A stretch of 64,000 nt of DNA from positions 558,001 through 622,000 of the forward strand of contig NZ_JAXMOH010000001.1 in the NCBI RefSeq assembly GCF_034670005.1, written 5' to 3'. Shown in pieces: positions 18,677 through 26,802 of this stretch (positions are counted from its first letter, which is position 1; each line of letters begins with the position of its first letter). Under the pieces are notes generated by a model. The model searched no databases. It was not told where the DNA came from and saw only the letters and a list, made by a program, of their open reading frames with translations. The position numbers were made by a program, and so were the translations under genes. Source of the stretch: Thalassobius sp034670005 (GTDB lineage Bacteria; Pseudomonadota; Alphaproteobacteria; Rhodobacterales; Rhodobacteraceae).

Positions 18677-21600
18677 ATGTCGACCTTTTCCAGCGTTCTG
18701 ATTGGCAATGAATCCCTTGTGATCCAATGCGGGGAAATCCTGCGCGGCAAAGGCCACGCAATTACCGCAGTGATTACCCGAAACGACGATGTTGCGAAAT
18801 GGGCAACGAATGCGGGATTGCGGGTCGAAGCACCGGGCAAAGACCTTGGCGCACGGCTGGGCGGCACAGCCGTTGACTGGCTGCTGAGCATCGCCAATCT
18901 GGATATCATCCCCGATGACGTACTGACCCTGCCTACCAAAGGCGCAGTGAATTTCCATGACGGGCCGCTGCCTGCCTATGCCGGCCTGAACGCGCCGGTC
19001 TGGGCATTGGCCGCGGGCGAAACGCAGCATGGCATCACCTGGCATATGATCGAAGGCGGTATCGACGAAGGGGACATTCTGGTTCAGCGCAGATTCGATA
19101 TCGCGGAAACCGACACAGCGTTGACGCTGAACACCCGCTGCTTTGAAGCGGCGATCGACAGTTTCCCGGAATTGGCAGACGCCTTGGCCTCCGGCGCGCC
19201 ACAGCGACAGAAACAGGACCTATCGCAGCGCAGTTACTTCAGCCTGTCGCGTCGCCCGGTGGCAGCGGGCCGTTTGGATTTCAACAAACCGGCGACCGAA
19301 CTGGATGCGCTGGTGCGAGCGCTGGATCATGGTGAATACTGGAACCCGTTATTTTGTGCCAAGCTGGAATTGGCCGGGCAGATCGCATTAGTTGCCAAGT
19401 CATCGCTGGCCGATGGCAGTGGCACGCCGGGCGAGATATTACGGGTTGAAAAGGACGGTGTGACCATCGCCACCGGCGACGGTGCGCTGTGGCTCAGCGG
19501 GTTTCGCACCACAGACGGGTCCGATCTTGATCCTGCAAGGCTGATCGCAAAGGGCGACCTTCTGCCCAGCCCTGATGCGGCACTGACTGACCGTCTCGAC
19601 AAAGCCCTGCAGCTGGCAATCAAGGGCGAAGCTGAGTATCGCAGCCTGTTCGACGACTTCGCGCCTGCCCATCTGGCGTTGACTGCAGTCAAGGCCGAAG
19701 GAATTCTGGAACACCCGATTGCCGTTGACGCCAACACCGCCATGACCGCGCTGGCGCTAATCGCAGGTCGATTGGCGGAAACGGATCACGTCGATCTGGC
19801 GCTTGGCCTGTCTGCCGACGCGCCAAATGGCTGCCTGATGTCCTGGGCCCCGGTTCGTGTGGATGCGCAGGGCGATGTCGAAGCCGCCACCGCAAGCTTC
19901 ATTGCCTCATTGGACAAGGCCCGGAAATTCGGGCCGCCCCCGGCTGATATCATAGCCCGGCTGGCAGGCCATCCGCGTGTCGCAACACCGCAGATCGGGC
20001 TGAGCGACGAAGCAACGCTGATCCCCGGCACCGCAATCACCCTTGCCACCCAAGGCGGGGTCAGGTTGCTGGGCGATGCGGCACTGGTCACACCTGCCTA
20101 TCTGGACCTGATGGCCAAGCGGATCGAAAAGATCACCGCCGGGACCGCGTCCCGGACCCCGCTGAAAACGCTCGACATCCTGCCCGACAGCGAACGCGAC
20201 CTGATCCTGTACGACTGGAACGCGACCAAGACGGACTATGATCCCGATCTCTGCATCCACCAGATGTTCGAACGTCAGGTCGCCAAAACACCGGATGCCG
20301 AAGCGTTGGTCGTCGATGGTGACAGCCTCAGCTATGCCGAACTGAACACACGCGCCAATCAGGTGGCCTACAGGTTGCGCCAGATGGGCGTCAAACCCGG
20401 CACCTTGGTGGGCCTTTATACCCAACGTTCGCCCTATCTGCTGATCGGGGCTTTGGGCATTCTGAAAGCGGGCGGTGCCTATGTGCCTCTCGACCCCGCT
20501 TATCCCGCCGATCGCATCGCGCTGTATATCGAAGACAGCGCCTGTCCGGTGATTGTGACGCAGAAAGCCATGACGGCTGATCTACCCGGCCACAAGGCGC
20601 AAGTCTTGGCCTTGGATGCCGATTCCAATGTCCTGTCGGCACCGACCGACAATATCGACAGCGGTGTTCGGGGGGCCGACATGGCCTACATGATCTACAC
20701 CTCGGGATCGACGGGGCGGCCCAAGGGGGTAATGGTCGAACACCGCAACGTGTCGAATTTTTTCACCGGCATGGACGACCGGATCGACCACAAAAACGGG
20801 GGCGTCTGGCTGGCCGTGACCAGCCTGAGTTTCGACATCTCCGTGCTGGAGCTGTTTTATACACTAGCCCGCGGTTTCAAGCTGGTGCTGTCCAGCGATG
20901 AAAACCGGGCGCTGGTGTCCAACGGGCGGATGCCGATGACCGGCAAGGGCATGGAGTTCAGCCTCTATTACTGGGGCAATGACGATGGCGTCGGCCGGGA
21001 TAAATACGAAGTTCTGTTCGAAGGGGCAAAATTCGCCGATGAAAACGGATTCTGCGCCGTGTGGACGCCGGAACGCCATTTTCATGCGTTCGGCGGCCCC
21101 TACCCGAACCCGTCGGTCACCGGGGCAGCGGTTGCGGCGCTGACCAAGAACCTCGCCGTACGCGCCGGTAGCTGCGTCGCACCACTGCACCATCCCGCCC
21201 GAATCGCCGAGGAATGGGCGGTAATCGACAACCTGACCAACGGGCGCACCGGGATCGGCATCGCATCGGGCTGGCAGCCGCATGATTTCGTGCTGCGGCC
21301 GGAAAACAGCCCGCCTAACAACAAAAAGGCGATGCTTGAAACCATCGACACGCTCCGCCGCCTCTGGATCGGGGAAGAGGTCGAATTCCCGATGGCCAAT
21401 GGAGACATGCACGCCGTTGTGACCCAGCCGCGCCCGGTGTCGAAGAAACTGAACGTCTGGGTGACCACTGCCGGCAATCCAGAAACCTGGAAAGAAGCGG
21501 GTCGGATCGGCGCCAACGTGCTGACCCACCTGCTGGGACAAAGCATTCCGGAAGTTGGCGACAAGATCAAACTCTATCACGAGGCGCTGCGCGAAGCGGG

Positions 21601-23263
21601 GCATGACCCCAAGGAATTCACTGTTTCGCTAATGCTGCACACCTATGTGGCGGATGACCGGGAACAGGCCCGCGAAATCGCCCGTGGTCCGATGAAGGAT
21701 TACCTGAACTCCGCCGCTGGCCTGATCAAGCAATTCGCATGGGTTTTCCCGGCCTTCAAACGGCCCGAAGGGGTGAGCAACCCGTTCGAGCTGGATCTGG
21801 GTACGCTGGACGCCGAAGAACTGGATGCGATCCTTGAATTCGCCTTCCTGCGGTATTTCGAAGATTCCGGTCTGTTCGGCACCGTTGAGGATTGTCTCGA
21901 CCGGGTCGAGCAACTGAAACGGATCGGCGTTGATGAAATCGCTTGTCTGATCGATTATGGCATTGGAAAGAAAAAGGTTCTCAATGGCCTGATCTGTCTG
22001 GCCGAGGTTCTGAAACGGTCGAATACTGAAGTCGAACTGGACCATGACGATTTTTCCATCGCGGCCCAGATCGTGCGCCATGGCGTGACACATATGCAAT
22101 GCACCCCGTCAATGGCGCGCATGATTTCGATGAACGACGAAGCCCGCGCCGCGCTGAACCGGGTACAGCATCTGATGATCGGTGGCGAAGCCTTGCCCGG
22201 GGCCTTGGTTGAAGAGTTTGCCGAAATTACCGAATCCGACATCGAAAATATGTACGGACCGACCGAGACGACGATCTGGTCGACCACCGAAACTGCCAGT
22301 GCGGCCCATAATGTGGTAAATATCGGCACGCCCATCGCCAACACCCAAGTCTATGTGCTGGACGAGAAATTGCAGCCAGTGCCAGTCGGCGTTCCGGGCG
22401 AACTTTATATCGGTGGCGATGGTGTGACCCGCGGCTATTGGCAACGCGAAGACCTGACGGCGGACCGTTTCGTCGCCGATCCGTTCGTGAAACCCGAAAA
22501 CACTGCACCCGGCGGGGCGCGCATGTATCGAACCGGCGATCTGGTCCGCTGGCGCGCCGATGGCAAGCTGGATTTCATGGGGCGTGCCGATCATCAGGTC
22601 AAGCTGCGCGGCTACCGTATCGAACTGGGCGAAATCGAAGCGGTAATGACCGATCACCCCCATGTCACCCAAGCGGTCGTTATCGCACGCGAAGACACGC
22701 CGGGCGTAACCCGGTTGGTTGGCTATATGACCACTGACGGCCATGTAGAAGAAACCGCGCTGCGCAAACGTCTGTCTGCGGTTCTGCCTGAATTCATGGT
22801 GCCGACCACGTTCCTTACGCTGGATGTGTTCCCGCTGACCCCGAACAAGAAAGTCGACCGCAACGCCCTACCCGCCCCTGAAACCCAGCAAGCCGCGGCG
22901 AAAAGCGCTGCCTTTGTTGCGCCGGAAAATTCGGTGGAAAAAGAAATTGCCGATATCTGGGCACGCATTCTGGGCCTGCAAACCATCGGATCGCGCGACA
23001 ATTTCTTTGAACTTGGCGGACATTCTTTGTTGGCCGTGCAGGCGCATCGGGAAATCCGCAAAAAATTGGGCGCGACCAAGCTCGGTATCACTGACATTTT
23101 CAGGTTCCCCGTTCTTGCGGCCCTGGCGGGACGTGTTTCGGAAACATTGGGCAAAGCACAGCCAAAGGCACCCGAATCGGCGGTCGACAGTTCGGTGCGC
23201 GACGATGCAATGTCCCGACGCAAACAAATGCGCGCGCGTCGCATGTCGCGTAACGCTGAATGA
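18677..23263 (+). CDS. NRPS: formyltransferase - condensation remnant - adenylation interrupted by luciferase-like monooxygenase - T
   Basis: This is a 1528-residue multidomain enzyme. Residues 1-300 are a methionyl-tRNA formyltransferase-like domain with the catalytic trio N92, H94 (NFHDGPLP) and D130 (GGIDEGD). Residues about 310-520 resemble the C-terminal part of a condensation domain without an HHxxxDG motif, ending in the usual linker (ILYDWNATKTDYDPDLCIHQMF). The adenylation domain starts near 525, with core A3 YTSGSTGRPKG near 674. It is then interrupted, after the A4 motif FDISVLELF, by a luciferase-like FMN monooxygenase of the MupA/Atu3671 type (about 757-1095, opening MEFSLYYWGNDDG). 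It resumes before A5 (NMYGPTETT) and ends near 1395. The T domain has S1450 in GGHSL. There is no thioesterase, and the stop overlaps the PPTase start. Confidence 0.92.
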   Translation: MSTFSSVLIGNESLVIQCGEILRGKGHAITAVITRNDDVAKWATNAGLRVEAPGKDLGARLGGTAVDWLLSIANLDIIPDDVLTLPTKGAVNFHDGPLPAYAGLNAPVWALAAGETQHGITWHMIEGGIDEGDILVQRRFDIAETDTALTLNTRCFEAAIDSFPELADALASGAPQRQKQDLSQRSYFSLSRRPVAAGRLDFNKPATELDALVRALDHGEYWNPLFCAKLELAGQIALVAKSSLADGSGTPGEILRVEKDGVTIATGDGALWLSGFRTTDGSDLDPARLIAKGDLLPSPDAALTDRLDKALQLAIKGEAEYRSLFDDFAPAHLALTAVKAEGILEHPIAVDANTAMTALALIAGRLAETDHVDLALGLSADAPNGCLMSWAPVRVDAQGDVEAATASFIASLDKARKFGPPPADIIARLAGHPRVATPQIGLSDEATLIPGTAITLATQGGVRLLGDAALVTPAYLDLMAKRIEKITAGTASRTPLKTLDILPDSERDLILYDWNATKTDYDPDLCIHQMFERQVAKTPDAEALVVDGDSLSYAELNTRANQVAYRLRQMGVKPGTLVGLYTQRSPYLLIGALGILKAGGAYVPLDPAYPADRIALYIEDSACPVIVTQKAMTADLPGHKAQVLALDADSNVLSAPTDNIDSGVRGADMAYMIYTSGSTGRPKGVMVEHRNVSNFFTGMDDRIDHKNGGVWLAVTSLSFDISVLELFYTLARGFKLVLSSDENRALVSNGRMPMTGKGMEFSLYYWGNDDGVGRDKYEVLFEGAKFADENGFCAVWTPERHFHAFGGPYPNPSVTGAAVAALTKNLAVRAGSCVAPLHHPARIAEEWAVIDNLTNGRTGIGIASGWQPHDFVLRPENSPPNNKKAMLETIDTLRRLWIGEEVEFPMANGDMHAVVTQPRPVSKKLNVWVTTAGNPETWKEAGRIGANVLTHLLGQSIPEVGDKIKLYHEALREAGHDPKEFTVSLMLHTYVADDREQAREIARGPMKDYLNSAAGLIKQFAWVFPAFKRPEGVSNPFELDLGTLDAEELDAILEFAFLRYFEDSGLFGTVEDCLDRVEQLKRIGVDEIACLIDYGIGKKKVLNGLICLAEVLKRSNTEVELDHDDFSIAAQIVRHGVTHMQCTPSMARMISMNDEARAALNRVQHLMIGGEALPGALVEEFAEITESDIENMYGPTETTIWSTTETASAAHNVVNIGTPIANTQVYVLDEKLQPVPVGVPGELYIGGDGVTRGYWQREDLTADRFVADPFVKPENTAPGGARMYRTGDLVRWRADGKLDFMGRADHQVKLRGYRIELGEIEAVMTDHPHVTQAVVIAREDTPGVTRLVGYMTTDGHVEETALRKRLSAVLPEFMVPTTFLTLDVFPLTPNKKVDRNALPAPETQQAAAKSAAFVAPENSVEKEIADIWARILGLQTIGSRDNFFELGGHSLLAVQAHREIRKKLGATKLGITDIFRFPVLAALAGRVSETLGKAQPKAPESAVDSSVRDDAMSRRKQMRARRMSRNAE

Positions 23264-23928
23264 ACAGCGACCGCATTCGCCACAACCTGATTCAGGTTTT
23301 CGGCAACAAGATCGGGATCGGTCAGGCCGATCCCAGATCACAAGATCACGACCTGATGCCAGAAGAACAAGCGGCCGTGGCGAATGCAGTTCCCAAACGA
23401 CTCCGCGAATTCGCCGCGGGCCGGGCAGCTGCCCGTACCGCTTTGTTCGAACTGGGTTTGCCACAAGTCGCCATTCCCGCAGGTGCCGACCGCTCGCCGA
23501 TCTGGCCCGAAGGTTTTACAGGTTCTATTTCTCATACCGAAACCATCTGTATGGCCGTTGCGACCAAAATTCAGAACTGCAAAGCGATCGGCTTGGATAT
23601 CGAACCCGCCGAACCGTTGTCTAGCGACATATGGGATATCGTTCTGACCAACGAAGAACATAATTTGCTCAGGCTGTTGCCGGAAAAACTGGGCGGCATT
23701 CAGGCTAAGAAGATTTTTTCCATCAAGGAAGCAACTTATAAGGCGCAATATCCCGTCAGTAACATGCTATTCGATTTTCAGACTCTGCATGTGGATCTGC
23801 GCGGAAACAAATTCGTTGCAAAATTCTGCAGGAACGTGTCGCCATTTGAAATCGGCGACACCATCCACGGCGGGGTTTTCGAACAGGACGGTCACATCTT
23901 TTCTGCTGCCTTCATTCCCAATTCCTGA
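23260..23928 (+). CDS. 4'-phosphopantetheinyl transferase (Sfp/EntD type)
   Basis: This 222-residue enzyme transfers phosphopantetheine from CoA to carrier-protein serines. It shows GSISHTE, the magnesium-binding GLDIEPAE (G-x-D-x-E) and FSIKEATYKAQ (the WxxKEA motif with F for W), all in the expected order and spacing. Its ATG overlaps the NRPS stop by 4 bases, so it is translationally coupled to one of its likely substrates. The natural targets are S1450 of the NRPS and S1790 of the PKS. A dedicated PPTase supports the idea that this is a self-contained natural-product operon. Confidence 0.93.
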   Translation: MNSDRIRHNLIQVFGNKIGIGQADPRSQDHDLMPEEQAAVANAVPKRLREFAAGRAAARTALFELGLPQVAIPAGADRSPIWPEGFTGSISHTETICMAVATKIQNCKAIGLDIEPAEPLSSDIWDIVLTNEEHNLLRLLPEKLGGIQAKKIFSIKEATYKAQYPVSNMLFDFQTLHVDLRGNKFVAKFCRNVSPFEIGDTIHGGVFEQDGHIFSAAFIPNS

Positions 23929-24361
23929 ACCCGCGCCAACCTATTCCGGGCAATGCGACTCACATCGTTCGACATGATTTCATGTCGGCCCTGATTCGCC
24001 CTGAATACGCAGCCGCCTTCTTCTGATCCAGGCGAGCGAATTTGAGACATTTTGGATTCCGGCTGAAATGTCGAAACCCCTCTTCGAATGATACTAACGG
24101 GCGGACAATACCTGCTTTTGACGACGATTGATCAACCTGCAGGGAGAATGCAAAACTCAGCCGTCGATTTCGGCGTATCTATTTGTAAATAAGGAAAAAA
24201 TATGGCGCAAAAAGTCGTTTTAGAAATAGACTGTTTCCACAAAATCTGGCCGAATTATTGGTAAATTTTGACCCGATCTGTTAGATTGTGACGCAATCAA
24301 GGCATGATCTCGACCCCGGTTGGAATCACATTCTCAAACGTCTCCAGTAAGCGGTCCCGCA
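23929..24361 (+). promoter_or_regulatory. 433-base intergenic region with inverted repeat, before the chain-length gene
   Basis: This is the longest non-coding stretch in the EPS part, and it is AT-rich in its second half. It holds a perfect 8-base inverted repeat, CGACATGA (23970-23977) and TCATGTCG (23980-23987), with a two-base gap. The repeat has no following T-run, so it is more likely an operator or RNA hairpin than a classical terminator. A short candidate reading frame at 24202 has a good ribosome site. A promoter for the chain-length gene should lie between about 24240 and 24340, but no consensus pair is clear. Confidence 0.45.
24202..24264 (+). CDS. Putative 20-residue peptide (uncertain)
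   Basis: An ATG preceded by AAGGAAAAAAT (a strong Shine-Dalgarno core at good spacing) opens a 20-codon frame reading MAQKVVLEIDCFHKIWPNYW, then TAA. It contains one cysteine and two tryptophans. It sits alone, about 100 bases upstream of the chain-length determinant gene, in an AT-rich stretch. It may be a leader peptide or a small protein, or a chance frame; the ribosome site is the only evidence. Nothing in the sequence tells a function. Confidence 0.25.
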   Translation: MAQKVVLEIDCFHKIWPNYW

Positions 24362-25648
24362 ATGAACACATTTCTCTCTCTCTCTGGTCTACAGCGCGTG
24401 CTGAAACGGCGCATGCTGGTGATCCTCAGTGTGTTCATTTGCGGGACGCTTTTGGCGTTGTTAATGGCGATCAGCCGTCCTGCGGTTTACGAAGCAACCG
24501 CCTTGGTTCAGATCGAAGCGCCGAAAATCACCACAAACCTTGCCAATGGCGGCACGGTCACCACCAGCAACAATCGGTTGAAGCTGATCAAGCAGAAGTT
24601 GATGTCGCGGGATAGTGTGATGGCGATCGTGGAAAAATTCGACCTGTTTTCCGATGATCCCACCGTATCAGAATCGACCAAAGTGGGTCTGCTCAGAGAT
24701 TCAGTACAGTTGAACGATTTGGTTGATCCGGCCCAAGCGTGGCGACCTGATGTACAGCCATCCGGGCTGTCGATCACTGTCCGCATGGCCGACGCGCAGC
24801 AAGCAGCAGATATTGCAAATGAATTTCTATCCCAGGTTCTGGTAGAAGGAAAAAAACGCAGTGAAAGCCGCGCCACCCAGACTCTGGCATTTTTCGAAGC
24901 TGAAGAAGATCAGGTTGGGGCGGAAATCGAAACCTTGTCCCTGGAATTCGCCCGCTTCAAGGAACAGAACGCCGCGTCCCTACCGACCAATATGACCGCG
25001 CAGCGCGAACGGCTGGCTCAGTTGAAAGAATCGCAGCTGGAAATTGAAACCCGTTTTGTCGGATTGGAAACCAACACCGCCCGACTGCGCACGGAAGAAC
25101 GTCAGCGACAATCTGAAGTTCTGCAGCAGCAGCTATTGCTAGTCGAAAGCCGCATCACCGAGATCGAAAAAGCGCTTTCTGATGCCCCCGAAGTAGAGCG
25201 GCTCTACAACGTGATGGACCGCGAACTGGAACAGCTGCAGGGTCGCTATGAAGCAATAACCCAGCGCCGCACCGAAGCGGCAATGGCGCAGCAACTGGAA
25301 CGTCAGGATCAGGTCGAAAGATTTGAAGTTCTGGAAACAGCGCTGGTCCCGGAATATGCCGTATCTTCAGGCAAGTCCAAGCTGGTGATGGCCGGTGCCA
25401 TTGCATCCATGATGGCCGGGCTAGGAATCGCCGTTATGTTTGAAATGCTCAGCCCGGTTTTGCGCACCAGCGCCCAAGTGGAACGGGAACTGGCGATCCG
25501 ACCTGTCGTGATCATTCCGACGCTGAAAAAACCACGCAGCGGTTTTCGGCAACGGATGGGGCTGGTCAGCGCATTAACTCTGGTCATCGCATCTGTCCCG
25601 CTTGCGGTGAAAGACCGGGTTGCCGAACTAATGTCCAACGCGACCTGA
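24362..25648 (+). CDS. Wzz/GumC-type polysaccharide chain-length determinant protein
   Basis: This is a 428-residue inner-membrane polysaccharide co-polymerase. It has a transmembrane helix near residues 15-40 (MLVILSVFICGTLLALLMA), a YEATALVQIE strand typical of Wzz proteins, a long periplasmic coiled-coil rich in E, Q and R (about 165-320), and a second membrane segment around 345-365. The C-terminal cytoplasmic part is short and carries no kinase domain; a third hydrophobic stretch lies near the end. ATG 24362 is chosen over an upstream in-frame ATG at 24320 because the family signature begins just after it. The partner kinase is encoded convergently downstream. It should control EPS chain length and export. 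Confidence 0.88.
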   Translation: MNTFLSLSGLQRVLKRRMLVILSVFICGTLLALLMAISRPAVYEATALVQIEAPKITTNLANGGTVTTSNNRLKLIKQKLMSRDSVMAIVEKFDLFSDDPTVSESTKVGLLRDSVQLNDLVDPAQAWRPDVQPSGLSITVRMADAQQAADIANEFLSQVLVEGKKRSESRATQTLAFFEAEEDQVGAEIETLSLEFARFKEQNAASLPTNMTAQRERLAQLKESQLEIETRFVGLETNTARLRTEERQRQSEVLQQQLLLVESRITEIEKALSDAPEVERLYNVMDRELEQLQGRYEAITQRRTEAAMAQQLERQDQVERFEVLETALVPEYAVSSGKSKLVMAGAIASMMAGLGIAVMFEMLSPVLRTSAQVERELAIRPVVIIPTLKKPRSGFRQRMGLVSALTLVIASVPLAVKDRVAELMSNAT

Positions 25649-25691
25649 ATCCAGAACTGTCGGTGCATAGCCGTTCACATACTAATATCAG

Positions 25692-25709
25692 CACCGCCGC
25701 GGCGCGGTG
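25692..25709. terminator. Possible hairpin between convergent chain-length and kinase genes
   Basis: A GC-rich inverted repeat, CACCGC (25692-25697) and GCGGTG (25704-25709), lies in the 79-base gap between two convergent genes. It lacks a clear T-run, so it is only a weak candidate for a bidirectional terminator. Confidence 0.3.
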
Positions 25710-25727
25710 TCTGTTCCCGGGCGGCGT

Positions 25728-26690
25728 TTAGTAGCCGTACTCTTCGCCCGTGGCGTCTTCAGCTTTGTTCAGCACGACACCAAGCAGCGGGCAATCGTCG
25801 CCTAAGCGGCGCATGACCTCGCGCACCTGCGATCCTGTAGTGGCGGTGCCGTCGATCACGAGAAGGGCACCATCGAAATTGTCCCGGAATGCCATTACAT
25901 CGTCATGTGCCAAGGCTGGCGGCAGATCGAATAGCATGACATCCGGTTTCAGAGCCCGTTCCATTTCTTCGATACAGATTCTGGTTTCGGGTTCCTGCAA
26001 CAATTCCGAAGAAAATTGTTCCACTCTGTCATTCATCGCGATCGCCAGATTGGTACCGATGTTCAGGTCATTTTCTGCAAAGCGGTGAAACTGCTCTGTC
26101 ATAGGAACCAACCCACGCAGGTAATCACCGATGCTTCCCACATCCTGTTCCTCCAATGCCTTTGCTATGCTGGGATTGCGCATATCCATATCCATGAGAA
26201 CGGTACGGCAGTTCTCGTATCGCGAAAGCGCAATCGCAAGATTTATCGACACGAAGGTTTTGCCGCAATCCCGGGTCGGCGATGTAATCGCGACCCGTTT
26301 CCAGCCATGTTCATTCAGCGCTTGGAACAACCGCGCACGCAACACGTCGAACGCGGCGTTCGACGGGTCCTGACGGCGGGCGGTAATGATCAGGTTGCGA
26401 TCCATCTGCAAGGGGTTGGCGGTGATACGGGAAAGCAACGGCCAATAGTTGGGACCTGCTTCGGGTTCTGGAACAGGCTGTTCGATCACAGCCGCTTCGG
26501 GAACCCGGTCTAACGCATCGTAATCCTGTTTGGTCACCTCATCCGGGTCAAACCAGATGAAGGCTTCGCGCAGCGCCTTTTCTTCCGATTCGACGTCGGA
26601 CTCAGACAGGTTTTTGGGCACCAGAAATCCGGACGACTTCGGGTTTTGCTGCCGCGTCTTCCGGCGGTATCGTTTGGTCTGCTCTACCAT
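25728..26690 (-). CDS. CpsD/CapB-like tyrosine-kinase-family ATPase
   Basis: This 320-residue protein matches the cytoplasmic BY-kinase/ParA-like family that partners Wzz proteins. A roughly 90-residue polar N-terminal extension precedes the P-loop. Walker A reads SPTRDCGKTFVS, so the usual first glycine is absent but GKT is kept. Walker A' is VLMDMDMRNPSI, and the Walker B region is DVMLFDLPP. The C-terminus ends EEYGY, a very small tyrosine cluster compared with classical BY-kinases. It would regulate EPS polymerisation or export by cycling with the Wzz-like protein encoded convergently. Tyrosine-kinase activity is inferred from the family and could be weak or absent. Confidence 0.85.
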   Translation of the reverse strand: MVEQTKRYRRKTRQQNPKSSGFLVPKNLSESDVESEEKALREAFIWFDPDEVTKQDYDALDRVPEAAVIEQPVPEPEAGPNYWPLLSRITANPLQMDRNLIITARRQDPSNAAFDVLRARLFQALNEHGWKRVAITSPTRDCGKTFVSINLAIALSRYENCRTVLMDMDMRNPSIAKALEEQDVGSIGDYLRGLVPMTEQFHRFAENDLNIGTNLAIAMNDRVEQFSSELLQEPETRICIEEMERALKPDVMLFDLPPALAHDDVMAFRDNFDGALLVIDGTATTGSQVREVMRRLGDDCPLLGVVLNKAEDATGEEYGY

Positions 26691-26780
26691 CTGGACTTTC
26701 CCCGTTTATCGGGATGCTCTTTTCGGCAATTCAGTGAATCACACTCATACTCAACGTCAGAAAACCCGACAAACTGGGCA

Positions 26781-26802
26781 AAATTAAGCCTATCACAAGG
26801 CT
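26781..26802 (-). terminator. Weak terminator after the fused oxidoreductase-epimerase gene
   Basis: Read on the minus strand, a short stem AGCCT (26802-26798) and AGGCT (26791-26787) overlaps the stop codon of the upstream gene and is followed by TAATTTT. The stem is only 5 base pairs, so this is a modest candidate for a rho-independent terminator ending the minus-strand EPS operon. Confidence 0.35.

Noticed and set aside
20864..21604. 246-codon minus-strand frame in the NRPS
   Set aside because: It is antisense to the luciferase-like insertion; no domain is recognised.
20951..21962. Idea that the luciferase-like segment is a separate gene or a frameshift artefact
   Set aside because: The reading frame is continuous from the A domain into and out of the insertion without a stop, so it is an inserted domain.
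23970..23987. Terminator after the PPTase gene
   Set aside because: The perfect 8-base inverted repeat has a two-base loop and no T-run, so it is listed just as an inverted repeat within the intergenic region.
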